A stretch of DNA of 64,000 bases from Halomonas sp. S3-1-1 (GTDB taxonomy: Bacteria > Pseudomonadota > Gammaproteobacteria > Pseudomonadales > Halomonadaceae): assembly GCF_023757625.1 (NCBI RefSeq), contig NZ_JALGBZ010000002.1:806001-870000 (forward strand). The letters run 5' to 3'. The position numbers were made by a program, and so were the translations under genes. Position 1 is the first letter of the stretch, and every line of letters starts with the position of its first letter. The notes beneath the pieces were generated by a model that saw only the letters and a program-made list of their open reading frames with translations, did no database searches and was not told the DNA's origin. Shown here piece by piece: positions 33,088 through 45,066 of this stretch.

Positions 33088-34371
33088 ATGGCCTGGAATG
33101 AGCCTGGTGGTGGCAACCAGCATGACCCTTGGAGCGGCGGTGGCCGACGCGGTGGCAAGGATGACCGTGGCCCGAACGGGGGAGGCAACGGTGGCAATAA
33201 TGGGGGCAACAACGGCGGCAACAATAATGGCGGAAACAACCAGGGACCGCCGGATTTGGACGAAGCGCTAAAGAAGTTCCAGCAAAAGCTCAACGGCATG
33301 CTGGGCGGAAGTGGCAAGAAAAGCGGCAACGGCGGTAATAGCGGCGGCGGCAAGCCGCGCAACTCCTTAGCGCTGCCGGGGCTTTTGATTGTGCTGGCGC
33401 TGGCGATCTGGGCGGCCATGGGCTTTTATCTCGTGGATCAGTCCGAGCGCGGCGTTGTGCTGCGCTTTGGCGAGTATCAGGGCATCGTCGAGCCGGGCCT
33501 GCAGTGGAATCCGCCCTTGATCGACGACGTGCGTATGGTCAACGTGACCCGCGTGCGGTCGGTATCGCAAACCCAGTCGATGTTGACTCGCGACGAGAAC
33601 ATCGTTGAGGTCGAGATCTCAGCGCAGTACCAGGTCTCCAATCCGCGCGATTTCGTGCTCAACGTGCGTAACCCGTCGCTTTCGATCGAAAACGCGCTGG
33701 ATTCGTCGCTGCGTCACGTCGTCGGCGGCACCGATATGATCGATATCCTGACCTCGGGCCGTGAGATTCTCGGCAGTTCCGTGGCCAGCCGCCTGCAAAC
33801 CTACCTGGACGCCTACGGCGCCGGTATTCGTCTGCAGACCATCAACATTGAATCGACCACCGCGCCGGGTCCGGTCATCGATGCCTTTGACGACGTCATT
33901 CGTGCCCGCGAGGATCGCCAGCGTACGATCAACGAAGGCATGGCCTACGCCAATGCCATCATTCCGGCGGCTCAGGGCCAGGCGCAGCGTATCGTCGAGC
34001 AGGGTCAGGGGTATCGCGAATCCGTGGTCGCCGAAGCCCAGGGTCAGGCGAACCGCTTCACCGCGCTGGTGGGCGAGTACCTGAATGCCCCCGAGATTAT
34101 GCGTGAGCGTATGTATCTGGACACTCTCGAAGAAGTCTACGGCAACACGCCCAAGGTACTGCTGGATGTCAGCGACAATGCGCCCTTGATGTATTTGCCG
34201 CTGGATCAGCTGCGAGGCGGTAGCGGCAGCTCGGGCGACCGAAGCGCCAACGCCTCGAACCAGAACGACGAGCAGATCGATCCGTCGGTGCTCGAAACCC
34301 TGCGCAACACGCAAGGTAGCAGCAATAGTTCGTCGTCGAACAATGGCACTATTCGCAGGGAGGGCCGCTAA
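33088..34371 (+). CDS. hflK: HflK, SPFH-domain regulator of FtsH
   Basis: 427-aa inner-membrane SPFH protein that, with HflC, forms a large cage around the FtsH protease. The N-terminal ~85 residues are cytoplasmic and strongly Gly/Asn rich (GGNN units at 31-52). One membrane helix follows (about 92-113, ending FYLVDQSERG). The SPFH domain and a helical region with EAQGQA-type repeats (about 290-350) come next. A Ser/Asn-rich C-terminus ends the protein. The stop directly abuts the hflC ATG, so the pair is coupled. Confidence 0.96.
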   Translation: MAWNEPGGGNQHDPWSGGGRRGGKDDRGPNGGGNGGNNGGNNGGNNNGGNNQGPPDLDEALKKFQQKLNGMLGGSGKKSGNGGNSGGGKPRNSLALPGLLIVLALAIWAAMGFYLVDQSERGVVLRFGEYQGIVEPGLQWNPPLIDDVRMVNVTRVRSVSQTQSMLTRDENIVEVEISAQYQVSNPRDFVLNVRNPSLSIENALDSSLRHVVGGTDMIDILTSGREILGSSVASRLQTYLDAYGAGIRLQTINIESTTAPGPVIDAFDDVIRAREDRQRTINEGMAYANAIIPAAQGQAQRIVEQGQGYRESVVAEAQGQANRFTALVGEYLNAPEIMRERMYLDTLEEVYGNTPKVLLDVSDNAPLMYLPLDQLRGGSGSSGDRSANASNQNDEQIDPSVLETLRNTQGSSNSSSSNNGTIRREGR

Positions 34372-35283
34372 ATGATTAACAACCGATCCCTGCTGATCGT
34401 TGGCGGCTTGGCCGCCATCGCCTGGCTTGCCAGTAACACGCTCTACGTGGTGGACGAGACCGAACGCGCAGTGAAGCTGCGCTTTGGTGAGGTCATCGAA
34501 GAGAACATTCAGCCTGGCCTGCACGCGAAAATGCCGATCGCCCAGACGATTCGCAAGTTCGATACGCGCCTTTTGACTCTGGACACTGACACCAGCCGTT
34601 ACCTGACTCTCGAGCAGAAAGCGGTGATCGTCGACTCTTACGTCAAGTGGCAGGTGGTCAATCCGACCCGCTACTATGAGGCGACCGCCGGCGACGAGAT
34701 GATGGCGATTCGTCTCATTCAGCCCCGCGTGGACGAAAGCCTGCGTAACGAGTTCGGCCGGCTGAACCTTCAGGAAATTATCGCCGAGCGGCGCGACGAC
34801 CTGATGATCGGCCCGACCGAGGAGCTCGACAACCTCATGCGTGAAGAGCTGGGCGTGGCGATACGCGACATTCGCATCAAGCGAATCGATCTGCCCGACG
34901 ACGTTTCCGCAGCGGTTTTCCAGCGCATGCGCTCCGAGCGCGAGCGCGAGGCCCGCGAGTGGCGCGCCCAGGGGCAGGAAGAGGCCGAGCGTATTCGCGC
35001 CAACGCCGATCGTCGCCGCCAGGTACTGCTGGCACAGGCCAACGAGCGCGCCGAAACCCTGCGCGGTGAAGGCGACGCGGAAGCTGCGGCGATCTTCTCA
35101 CAAGCGTACGGTCAGAATCAGGAGTTCTTCTCCTTCTGGCGCAGCCTGAACGCTTACCGCGAAAGCTTTGCCGGCGATGGCAACATGATGGTACTGGAGC
35201 CGGATAGCGACTTCTTCCGCTACCTGCGAAGCCCGGATCAAGGCAATGGCGCGAGCCAAAACGCCGGTGCGGGCGACGAATAA
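34372..35283 (+). CDS. hflC: HflC, SPFH-domain regulator of FtsH
   Basis: 303-aa partner of HflK. A single N-terminal membrane helix (about 5-24, ending TLYVVDETERAVKLRFGE) leads into an SPFH domain. A long charged helix rich in Arg, Glu and Ala follows (about 180-235, ANADRRRQVLLAQANERAE). The chain ends in a short acidic tail. It begins on the base after the hflK stop. Followed by a strong terminator. Confidence 0.96.
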   Translation: MINNRSLLIVGGLAAIAWLASNTLYVVDETERAVKLRFGEVIEENIQPGLHAKMPIAQTIRKFDTRLLTLDTDTSRYLTLEQKAVIVDSYVKWQVVNPTRYYEATAGDEMMAIRLIQPRVDESLRNEFGRLNLQEIIAERRDDLMIGPTEELDNLMREELGVAIRDIRIKRIDLPDDVSAAVFQRMRSEREREAREWRAQGQEEAERIRANADRRRQVLLAQANERAETLRGEGDAEAAAIFSQAYGQNQEFFSFWRSLNAYRESFAGDGNMMVLEPDSDFFRYLRSPDQGNGASQNAGAGDE

Positions 35284-35357
35284 GCGTTAGCGGTCGTGCC
35301 TTGCCGGCGGATAGCCGGCGGGGTTCACCTGACCGCCAAACGTGGTAGACTTAATTG

Positions 35358-35383
35358 AACCGGGCGTTCGCCCGGTTTTTTTG
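35358..35383 (+). terminator. Terminator after hflKC
   Basis: AACCGGGC-GTTC-GCCCGGTT followed by a run of T residues (to 35383). A strong rightward rho-independent terminator that separates hflC from hisZ. Confidence 0.9.
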
Positions 35384-35477
35384 TGGCCCTCATTTGGCGC
35401 GGGTGCGTTTTTGGCCAGGGTGCCAACGACGATTTCATCGAGTCCCGGGGCCTTCATCGTCTTGCAGGATTGTTCAC

Positions 35478-37969
<2,492 letters not shown>

Positions 37970-37992
37970 CGTCTAAAGCGACGCGCAGAGAA

Positions 37993-38046
37993 AAGCGGGC
38001 CCGCAGGGCCCGCTTGATAACGCCGCCGGTTCTCCGGCGGCGTTTT
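37993..38046. terminator. Tandem hairpins between convergent purA and cobO
   Basis: First stem AAGCGGGCCC-GCA-GGGCCCGCTT (37993-38015). Second stem ACGCCGCCGG-TTCT-CCGGCGGCGT (38020-38043) with TTTT after it. Both are near-perfect and serve the two converging transcripts. Confidence 0.85.
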
Positions 38047-38076
38047 GCGTTTAGCCGATGAGTCCGACTCAAGGAC

Positions 38077-38676
38077 TCAAAAATCGATGCCGCGGCGCGC
38101 TTTCAGGCCGTTGTTGAAGGCGTGGCGGGTCTCCTGCATCTCGGTGACGGTATCCGCCATGGCGACCAGTTCCCGGTGGGCGTTGCGCCCGGTGATGATC
38201 ACGGTCTGCTCGCGAGGTCGGTTTTCGAGCGCCGCCTTGACTCGTTCGATCTCCAGATAGCCGAATTTGAGCATGTAGGTGATCTCGTCGAGCACGACGA
38301 GATAGGTTTCGGAGTCGGTCAGCATTCGCTCGGCTTCTTCCCACACCTCGAGGCACGCCTGGGTGTCGGTGTCGCGGTTCTGGGTATCCCAGGTGAAGCC
38401 GGTCGCCATGATGGCGACACTCAGGTTGGGGTCGTCCTCCAGCCGGTTGCGTTCGCCGCACTCCCAGAGCCCCTTGATGAACTGCACCACGCCCACCTTG
38501 TAGCCGTAGCCCAGCGCTCGGGTCACCGTGCCCCAGGCCGCGGTGGTCTTACCCTTGCCGTTGCCGGTGTTGACCAGGATCAGGCCGCGCTCCTCATCGG
38601 CGCTGGCCACTTTCTCATCCACATGGGCCTTGAGTTTCTCCATCGACGCCTTGTGGCGGCTTTCGCGATCGCTCAT
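38077..38676 (-). CDS. cobO: Cob(I)yrinic acid a,c-diamide adenosyltransferase
   Basis: 199-aa CobA/CobO/BtuR-family ATP:corrinoid adenosyltransferase that makes the cobalt-adenosyl bond of coenzyme B12. The P-loop is NTGNGKGKTTAAWG (about 36-49). VVLDEITYMLKFGYL carries the conserved acidic residues, and the C-terminal HAFNNGLKARRGIDF is typical. It stands alone here, converging on purA. With no other corrinoid genes nearby, a salvage role is likely. The B12-dependent QueG in the window is one possible reason for corrinoid uptake, though QueG does not need the adenosyl form. Confidence 0.93.
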   Translation of the reverse strand: MSDRESRHKASMEKLKAHVDEKVASADEERGLILVNTGNGKGKTTAAWGTVTRALGYGYKVGVVQFIKGLWECGERNRLEDDPNLSVAIMATGFTWDTQNRDTDTQACLEVWEEAERMLTDSETYLVVLDEITYMLKFGYLEIERVKAALENRPREQTVIITGRNAHRELVAMADTVTEMQETRHAFNNGLKARRGIDF

Positions 38677-38850
38677 GTTCGTTTCCTTCGATAGTCATGC
38701 CCGGTCAGGGTAATGGATCGCGGCGGCGTTGGGTATGGCGGTCGCTGCCTCAAAGCGAGTGTGTCGTGGGCAATGGATCGTGACCGGCGTATCGCAACCG
38801 GCGTCTGGCTGCTCTAGAATGGCGGGCAACCTCTTGTTAAGGAACGCACC

Positions 38851-39336
38851 ATGCCTTCATTTGATATCGTCTCCGAATTCGATCGCCACGAAGCCGCCAA
38901 CGCGGTGGATCAGGGCAACCGCGAAGTGGGCTCGCGCTTCGACTTCAAGGGCGTCGATGCAAGCTTTGCCTTGGAAGGCGACAACGTGGCGCTGGAAGCC
39001 GAAGTGGATTTCCAGCTCAAGCAGATGCTCGACGTACTGCGCGCCCGCCTGATCGCCCGCGGCATCGACGCCCGCTGCATGGAAGAGAAAGACCCGGTAC
39101 TCTCCGGCGTCAAGGCGCGCCAGGAAGTAGCGCTCAAGCAGGGTTTGGACGCGGCGCAAACCAAGGATATCGTCAAGCGTATCAAGGCGAGCAAGCTCAA
39201 GGTGCAGGCGCAAATACAGGGCGAGAAAGTGCGCGTCACCGGTAAAAAGCGCGACGACCTGCAGGCCGTCATGGCGCTGTTGCGTGGCGAAGAGGGCCCG
39301 GACCTGCCGCTTCAGTTCGACAACTTCCGCGACTAA
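38851..39336 (+). CDS. yajQ: YajQ-family nucleotide-binding protein
   Basis: 161-aa protein with two ferredoxin-like domains, nearly invariant in the family: [20 protein letters not shown] at the start, [12 protein letters not shown] and a C-terminal [16 protein letters not shown]. YajQ proteins bind cyclic di-GMP or other nucleotides, and in Xanthomonas act as transcriptional co-regulators. AAGGA lies upstream of the ATG, and a TAGAAT -10-like element is about 30 bases upstream. Apparently monocistronic. Confidence 0.95.
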   Translation: MPSFDIVSEFDRHEAANAVDQGNREVGSRFDFKGVDASFALEGDNVALEAEVDFQLKQMLDVLRARLIARGIDARCMEEKDPVLSGVKARQEVALKQGLDAAQTKDIVKRIKASKLKVQAQIQGEKVRVTGKKRDDLQAVMALLRGEEGPDLPLQFDNFRD

Positions 39337-39480
39337 CATCCAAGAGAGAGGGTTTGTAAGTCCCGACCCGTGCGATCGATTCGCGTCCGGGTCGACCGGG
39401 CCGCGCCAACACAAAAGCGCGTCTCGTCTATACTGGATGTTCCAAAAACAGCGATATGACCAAGCAAGGAGCTATGCAAC

Positions 39481-42111
39481 ATGTCCGATCCGCAGCCGGT
39501 TTATCTAAGCGACTACCAGCCGCCCGATTACAGCGTGACCCACACCGAGCTGACGTTCGATCTTGACCCTGCTGCTACCCGTGTCAAAGCCCGCCTTTTC
39601 ATTGAGCGAAGCGCCACCGCCGCTGAAAGCGCGCCGCTGGTGCTTGATGGTGAACACCTCAAACTGATATCGCTGTCGCTCGACGACCGCGCCCTTGCGC
39701 CTGACGATTACGCGCTGACTGAGAAGGCGCTCACAATCCCCCAGGTGCCGGCGCGGTTTTGTCTTCAAAGCGAGGTCGAGATCGACCCGCAAAGCAATAC
39801 CGCCCTGGAAGGGCTCTACCAGTCCAGCGGCATGTACTGCACCCAGTGTGAAGCCCAGGGCTTTCGCCGAATTACCTTCTACCCGGACCGCCCTGACGTC
39901 ATGGCCACGTTCAAGGTCACCGTAATCGGCGATGAAACCCGCGAGCCGGTGCTGCTCGCCAACGGCAATCCGGTCGAGAAAGGCCAGCGTGAAGGGGGGC
40001 GCCACTTCGCGGTCTGGGAAGACCCGCACCCGAAGCCCTGCTATCTGTTCGCGCTGGTTGCCGGCGACCTGCACAAGGTGAGCGATACCTTCACCACTCT
40101 GAGTGGTCGTGAAGTCGCCCTTGAGATCTGGGTGGAAGAGGAGAACCTGAACAAGACCGAGCACGCCATGGCCTCCCTGAAGCGCGCCATGGCCTGGGAC
40201 GAGCAGGCTTACGGGCGCGAGTACGATCTGGATCTGTTCATGATCGTGGCGGTGAACGATTTCAACATGGGCGCGATGGAGAACAAGGGCCTCAATATCT
40301 TCAACTCGGCGGCGGTGTTGACCCACCCGGATACCGCTACCGACGCGACCTTTCAAACCGTCGAAAGCATCGTCGCCCACGAGTACTTTCACAACTGGTC
40401 CGGCAACCGGGTCACCTGCCGCGACTGGTTTCAGCTCTCGCTCAAAGAGGGTTTCACCGTCTTTCGCGACCAGTGCTTCTCCGCGGACACCAACTCCGCG
40501 CCGGTCAAGCGCATTCAGGACGTATCGTTTTTCCGCACCGCCCAGTTCGCTGAGGACGCCGGCCCCACCGCCCACCCGGTGCGCCCGGACCACTATATCG
40601 AGATCACCAATTTCTACACCCTGACGATCTACGAGAAGGGCGCGGAAGTGGTGCGCATGCTGTGTAACCTGATCGGCGAAGAGGCGTTTCGCCAAGGCTC
40701 GGATCTTTACTTCGAGCGCTTCGACGGCCAGGCCGCCACCATCGAAGACTTCGTTGGCTGCATGGCCGAGGTCTCCGGCCAGGATCTTTCGCAGTTCATG
40801 CGCTGGTACGGCCAGGCGGGCACGCCGGAGATCGACGCGTTCGGCGAGTACGACTACGTTCACGGCGAGTACCACCTCACGCTTCGCCAGCGCACCCCGG
40901 CCACTCCCGGCCAAACCGATAAACAGCCGCTGCACATTCCGGTGCTGATGGGCTTGGTCGGCACCAAATCCGGCCAGGATCTGACGCTGACCCTTGACGG
41001 CGAGTCGCTTGGCAAGCAGGGCGTGGTGCATCTGACCGAAGACGAGCAGACGTTCGTGTTTGAACACGTGGCCGAGGCGCCGGTGCCGTCGCTTTTACGC
41101 AACTTCTCCGCACCGGTCACGCTGCACTACCCGTACTCCCGCGAGGATCTGGCGTTCTTACTGACCCACGACAGCGACGGCTTCAACCGCTGGGATGCCG
41201 GCCAGCGCCTGTCGATGTTGGCGCTGGACGACCTGATCGCCGCGCACCGAAACGGTGTCGAAAAGGTCATGGATACGCGGGTGGTCGAGGCGTTTCGCGC
41301 GCTGTTGACCGAGGAGCAGAACGACAAGGCGGTACTGGCCGAGATGCTCACGCTGCCTACCGAAGCCTATATCGCCGAGCAGCAGCGCATCGTCGATGTC
41401 GACGCCATCCATAACGCCCGCGAATTCATGCGCCAGTCGCTGGCGCTGGCGCTTCGTGACGAGTTCATCGCCACCTATGAAGCGAACACCCAGGACGAGC
41501 CCTACGCGCCGACGCCGGAGCAGATTGCCACGCGCAGTCTGAAAAACGTAGCGCTTGCCTACCTGATGTCGATCGAGGATGAGAAGGGCGTGAAGCTCTG
41601 CCAGGCGCAGTTCGAGGCGGGGCTTAACATGACCGACGTGCGCCAAGCGCTGACGCTTTTGGTACACAGCGACCGCGACGATTTGACGACACCGGCGCTC
41701 AAGACATTCGGCGAGCAGTGGGCGCACGATTCGCTGGTAATGGATCAGTGGTTCACGGTGCAGGTCACGCGCCCGCAGCCCGATGTGCTCGATCGCGTAC
41801 GTTATTTGATGGACCACCCGGCGTTTTCGATCAAAAATCCCAACAAGGTGCGCGCGCTGATCGGCGCGTTTACCCAGAACCGGATCAACTTCCACCGTCT
41901 CGACGGCCAGGGGTACCGGCTTTTGGCCGACGTGGTCATCGAGCTCAACCGCCTGAATCCGGAAATCGCCGCGCGTTTGATCACACCGCTGACGCGCTGG
42001 CAGCGTTTCGACGAGCCGCGCAAGGTGCTAATGCGCGATGAGCTCAAACGAATCAGCAGGGAGCCGCTCTCCTCCAACGTGTTCGAAGTGGTGGAGAAGG
42101 CACTGGCCTAA
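39481..42111 (+). CDS. pepN: Aminopeptidase N
   Basis: 876-aa M1-family zinc aminopeptidase of the cytoplasm. The exopeptidase motif GAMENKGLN and the zinc site HEYFHNWSGN (HExxH with a downstream Glu in LKEGFTVFRDQ) are clear. The N-terminal beta domain and the C-terminal helical superhelix are full length compared with E. coli PepN (870 aa). The start MSDPQPVYLSDYQPPDYSV matches the family. A TATACT element lies at 39429-39434. The kinase-like gene follows after 15 bases and is probably co-transcribed. Confidence 0.97.
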   Translation: MSDPQPVYLSDYQPPDYSVTHTELTFDLDPAATRVKARLFIERSATAAESAPLVLDGEHLKLISLSLDDRALAPDDYALTEKALTIPQVPARFCLQSEVEIDPQSNTALEGLYQSSGMYCTQCEAQGFRRITFYPDRPDVMATFKVTVIGDETREPVLLANGNPVEKGQREGGRHFAVWEDPHPKPCYLFALVAGDLHKVSDTFTTLSGREVALEIWVEEENLNKTEHAMASLKRAMAWDEQAYGREYDLDLFMIVAVNDFNMGAMENKGLNIFNSAAVLTHPDTATDATFQTVESIVAHEYFHNWSGNRVTCRDWFQLSLKEGFTVFRDQCFSADTNSAPVKRIQDVSFFRTAQFAEDAGPTAHPVRPDHYIEITNFYTLTIYEKGAEVVRMLCNLIGEEAFRQGSDLYFERFDGQAATIEDFVGCMAEVSGQDLSQFMRWYGQAGTPEIDAFGEYDYVHGEYHLTLRQRTPATPGQTDKQPLHIPVLMGLVGTKSGQDLTLTLDGESLGKQGVVHLTEDEQTFVFEHVAEAPVPSLLRNFSAPVTLHYPYSREDLAFLLTHDSDGFNRWDAGQRLSMLALDDLIAAHRNGVEKVMDTRVVEAFRALLTEEQNDKAVLAEMLTLPTEAYIAEQQRIVDVDAIHNAREFMRQSLALALRDEFIATYEANTQDEPYAPTPEQIATRSLKNVALAYLMSIEDEKGVKLCQAQFEAGLNMTDVRQALTLLVHSDRDDLTTPALKTFGEQWAHDSLVMDQWFTVQVTRPQPDVLDRVRYLMDHPAFSIKNPNKVRALIGAFTQNRINFHRLDGQGYRLLADVVIELNRLNPEIAARLITPLTRWQRFDEPRKVLMRDELKRISREPLSSNVFEVVEKALA

Positions 42112-42126
42112 AAGGGCGAACCAACC

Positions 42127-43104
42127 ATGGAAAGGAAACCGCCGGTGACAGACTCGCAAAAGCGTTACTTACTGATCGTGAACGGTAAATCCTCGGGTGA
42201 TCCGTTGCTTCGCGAGGCGGTCGTAGCCGAGCGGAAGGCGGGAAAAGAGATCACGGTGCGCGCGACCTGGGAAGGCGGTGACGCCGCCGAGTTCGCCGAA
42301 AAAGCAGTAGAAGACGGTATGACCCACGTGATCGCCGCTGGCGGCGACGGTACGGTCAACGAGGTGGTCAACGGGCTGATGCGCGTGGCTCACGACCGCC
42401 GCCCGGCGCTGGGCATTGTGCCGATGGGCAGCGCCAACGACTTCGCCACCTCCGTGGGGTTGCCGCTGGAGCCGGGCCCGGCGCTGTCGGCAGCGCTCGC
42501 TTTTGACGCCTCACCGATCGACGTGGTGCGTATGACCGCCGGCCAGGGCAGCGAGGCGGAGGTCAGCTACTATATCAATATGACCACCGGCGGCTTCGGC
42601 GCCGAAATCACCTCGACCACGCCCAAGATGCTCAAGCGTATGCTCGGCGGCGGCGCCTACTCGCTGATGGGAGCGCTCAAGGCCTGGCGCCACCAGAGCT
42701 ATCGCGGCACGCTCCACTGGCAGGAGCACGAGCAGAGCGAGTCGCTTCTACTGTTGGCGCTGGGCAACGGCCGACAGTCCGGCGGTGGCCAGGTGTTGGC
42801 TCCACGCGCCAGGCTCGACGACGGCCGCCTCGACGTGCTGCTGGTTAAGGATTTTTCGTCGGTATGGGAGCTGCCCACGCTAATCGGTGAGCTGCAGAAC
42901 TTTCCTGCCGAAGGGCGCTACGTGCGCTACTTCACCGCGACGAAACTCTCGGTCACGACCAAAGCCGACGATGCGCCTTGGCCGCTGACGCTGGACGGCG
43001 AGGCCCGTCACCACGAGCGCTTTAGTGTCGAGGTCGTGCCGTTGGCGCTAAGCGTTTTGTTACCCGAGGGCTGCACATTGCTGGCCGCCAACGATCACCC
43101 CTGA
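42127..43104 (+). CDS. yegS: Diacylglycerol/lipid kinase family protein (YegS-like)
   Basis: 325 aa. The N-terminal DAGK catalytic domain contains the nucleotide-binding GGDGTVNEV (about 78-86) and PMGSANDFAT (about 98-107). The C-terminal beta-sandwich contains NGRQSGGGQVLAPRARLDDG and LDGEARH. YegS-like enzymes phosphorylate lipid head groups in vitro; the natural substrate is uncertain. The first codons are polar, without a signal peptide. An in-frame GTG nine codons downstream would give a start closer to other family members. Confidence 0.9.
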   Translation: MERKPPVTDSQKRYLLIVNGKSSGDPLLREAVVAERKAGKEITVRATWEGGDAAEFAEKAVEDGMTHVIAAGGDGTVNEVVNGLMRVAHDRRPALGIVPMGSANDFATSVGLPLEPGPALSAALAFDASPIDVVRMTAGQGSEAEVSYYINMTTGGFGAEITSTTPKMLKRMLGGGAYSLMGALKAWRHQSYRGTLHWQEHEQSESLLLLALGNGRQSGGGQVLAPRARLDDGRLDVLLVKDFSSVWELPTLIGELQNFPAEGRYVRYFTATKLSVTTKADDAPWPLTLDGEARHHERFSVEVVPLALSVLLPEGCTLLAANDHP

Positions 43105-43165
43105 TAACCCATATTGAGCCTATCAATAGCGCCATCACGCATGGCCACCAAAGGAGAGTAGCCCG

Positions 43166-44707
43166 ATGGTAAATCGCTTGTGGATTCCGCTGCTGGCAAG
43201 TTTGGCGCTCGTGCTGAGCGCCTGCGGTGATAGCCAGGAAGAGCCGACCGTCGAGCCGGAATCGACGGATAGCGCCGTCTCCGATGACGAGGTCATCGAC
43301 AACGAAGAGGCACCCCAGGCCGCCGAGAACGCCGCCAACATGCCCGACCCCGGCGAAATGGAGGACGACGTCGAGGCGCGCCAGGCCGCCGAGGAGCTCG
43401 AACAGGCCGAGGCGCTCGACGCCGAAGGCGCCGAGCCAACGGTTGGCGAAGAGGTGCAGGCCGGCGAGGATACCCTGGCCGCTGACCCGGAAGAGGCGCT
43501 CAACGAAGAGAGCGCCATGCCCGGTGAAACTACCCGCTCCGATGTCGACGAGGTGATCGCCGAAACCGAGCGCCGCTTCGAGGAGGCTCAGCGCCAGCTC
43601 GAGCAGCAGTTCCAGGAAGTGGAAAACCAAACGCCGGAACTCGAGCCCATGGAGAGCGAAAGCTTCTCCAGCGACTGGGAAATCGACAGCAGCCTGTCCG
43701 AAAGCGAGCGCCAGGGCGAAAACCTGGATGCGACCGATGTCGATGCCATGATCGAAGATACCGAGCGGCGTTTCGAAGAGGCGCAGCAGCGCCTGAACGA
43801 GCAGTTTCAGGAGATGGAGCGCGAGCGCAGCGCCGGCGCAACGAGCGCCCCAACGTTGGGCAGTAGCGCCCGCCAGCCGGGTAGCGGCAACTCGATGCTC
43901 AGCACCGCAGCGATCGCCGGCGCCGCGGCGGTAGCTACCGCGCTCATCACCAACCGCGGCGGCGACGATAACGATGACGACGACCGACCCGCCGCGCAGC
44001 AAAGCGCGACTCAAGGCGAGGCTTCCGATCCGGATGTCGATTCGTCATCCAATGCCCCGATGAGCGACGGGGCAGAGAGCACCAACGCCGATGCCGCGTC
44101 TTCGAGCGAGTCGGCAAGCGATGCCGCCCAGCCCGAGCAGGCCGCGACTACTCAGCAATTGGCGGCCCCGGGCGGCGATGACGCTGCCAGCGCCGAAGCG
44201 TCAAGCGACGCCGCCCCGTCAAGCGAACGCGAGGCGAACGCGCCGGCACCTACTGAGCTGCCAGGCGCGGGTGAAACCAATACTGAGGCCAGTGCTGATA
44301 CCCCCGCGGCGCAAACCGAACAAGCCGCGGCGGCCCCGGGTGGCACTACGGTTCAGGACGCCGCCGGTGAAGAGCAGGGTGACTCGAACGCGTCAAGCGA
44401 CGACACGGCGCAAGCGCCTGCCAGTGACGAAGGCGCCGAGGCGACGCAAACTGCGGCCGAGAACGAAGAAGCCGCCGCCGCGCCGGGTGGCGAAAGCGTC
44501 GAGGAGGCTGACGCCGCCAGCGACGGAGCGTCGAACGACGAGCCCGCTAGTGAAGAGGGCGACAATGGCTCGAGTGCGGCGACAGAACAGCCCGGCGCGC
44601 TGGAATCAAATGAAGCCGACGAAATGGACGATGGAGAAACAAACGACGCCGAGGCGGAAGGTGACGAGCGCGAAAGCGAGCTTGAAGAGCCAAGCGCCGC
44701 GCAGTGA
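43166..44707 (+). CDS. Large acidic repeat-bearing lipoprotein, unknown function
   Basis: I do not recognise this 513-aa protein. A lipoprotein signal (residues 1-20) ends in the lipobox LSAC, so the mature protein starts at Cys20 and is lipid-anchored. Two copies of a ~27-residue helical unit occur at 126-152 and 191-217 (both contain TERRFEEAQ). A hydrophobic Ala-rich segment lies at 244-263, followed by TNRGGDDNDDDDR. The rest (about 270-513) is disordered, rich in Ala, Glu, Asp, Ser and Thr, with APGG recurring three times (near 335, 390 and 440). The acidity is extreme, suiting a halophile's envelope. It stands alone between the YegS-like gene and a bidirectional terminator. Confidence 0.8.
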   Translation: MVNRLWIPLLASLALVLSACGDSQEEPTVEPESTDSAVSDDEVIDNEEAPQAAENAANMPDPGEMEDDVEARQAAEELEQAEALDAEGAEPTVGEEVQAGEDTLAADPEEALNEESAMPGETTRSDVDEVIAETERRFEEAQRQLEQQFQEVENQTPELEPMESESFSSDWEIDSSLSESERQGENLDATDVDAMIEDTERRFEEAQQRLNEQFQEMERERSAGATSAPTLGSSARQPGSGNSMLSTAAIAGAAAVATALITNRGGDDNDDDDRPAAQQSATQGEASDPDVDSSSNAPMSDGAESTNADAASSSESASDAAQPEQAATTQQLAAPGGDDAASAEASSDAAPSSEREANAPAPTELPGAGETNTEASADTPAAQTEQAAAAPGGTTVQDAAGEEQGDSNASSDDTAQAPASDEGAEATQTAAENEEAAAAPGGESVEEADAASDGASNDEPASEEGDNGSSAATEQPGALESNEADEMDDGETNDAEAEGDERESELEEPSAAQ

Positions 44708-44741
44708 TGCGGCGGCTCATGAACCGATGTTTAGGCAATAA

Positions 44742-44765
44742 AAAGGCCCGCAAGAGCGGGCCTTT
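44742..44765. terminator. Bidirectional terminator between lipoprotein gene and csp
   Basis: AAAGGCCCGC-AAGA-GCGGGCCTTT, perfect 10-base arms with T or A runs on both sides, between convergent genes. Confidence 0.88.
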
Positions 44766-44780
44766 CTCTTCGCGCGCCGA

Positions 44781-44984
44781 TCAGGAAACGCGAATGTTGG
44801 AAGCCTGAAGGCCTTTTTTACCTTGCGTGACTTCAAAAGTGACTTTTTGACCGTCCTGCAGGGTCTTGAAGCCTTCAGCCTGAATTTCTGAGAAGTGTGC
44901 GAAAAGGTCGTCACCGCCGTCATCCGGGGAGATGAAGCCATAACCTTTCGTGTCGTTGAACCACTTGACGGTACCAGTTGCCAT
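44781..44984 (-). CDS. Cold-shock domain protein
   Basis: 67-aa CspA-family RNA chaperone, beginning [21 protein letters not shown]1 is KGYGFI and RNP2 is DLFAHF; both bind single-stranded nucleic acid and melt mRNA structure. AAGGAAA precedes the ATG at 44984. A longer same-frame reading upstream is not family-like and crosses the leader. The leader holds a 6-bp hairpin (45019-45037), usual for cold-shock mRNAs. Whether it is cold-induced cannot be told. Confidence 0.96.
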   Translation of the reverse strand: MATGTVKWFNDTKGYGFISPDDGGDDLFAHFSEIQAEGFKTLQDGQKVTFEVTQGKKGLQASNIRVS

Positions 44985-45018
44985 CTTTCGTTTCCTTAAC
45001 GAGCTTTTAATAATTAGA

Positions 45019-45037
45019 TAGGCTTCTTTAGAGCCTA
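45019..45037 (-). other. Hairpin in the cold-shock gene leader
   Basis: TAGGCT-TCTTTAG-AGCCTA forms a 6-bp stem with a 7-base loop, 34 bases before the csp ATG. It may be a regulatory leader element or part of a promoter region, since a TTGTAG and a TCTAAT 16 bases apart flank it on the minus strand. Confidence 0.4.
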
Positions 45038-45066
45038 CAAAAATTACTGTAGAAGTAAAAAAACGG

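Noticed and set aside
39505..41067. 520-codon minus-strand open frame over pepN
   Set aside because: Antisense shadow of a certain gene; no signal peptide, domain or ribosome site that would support translation.
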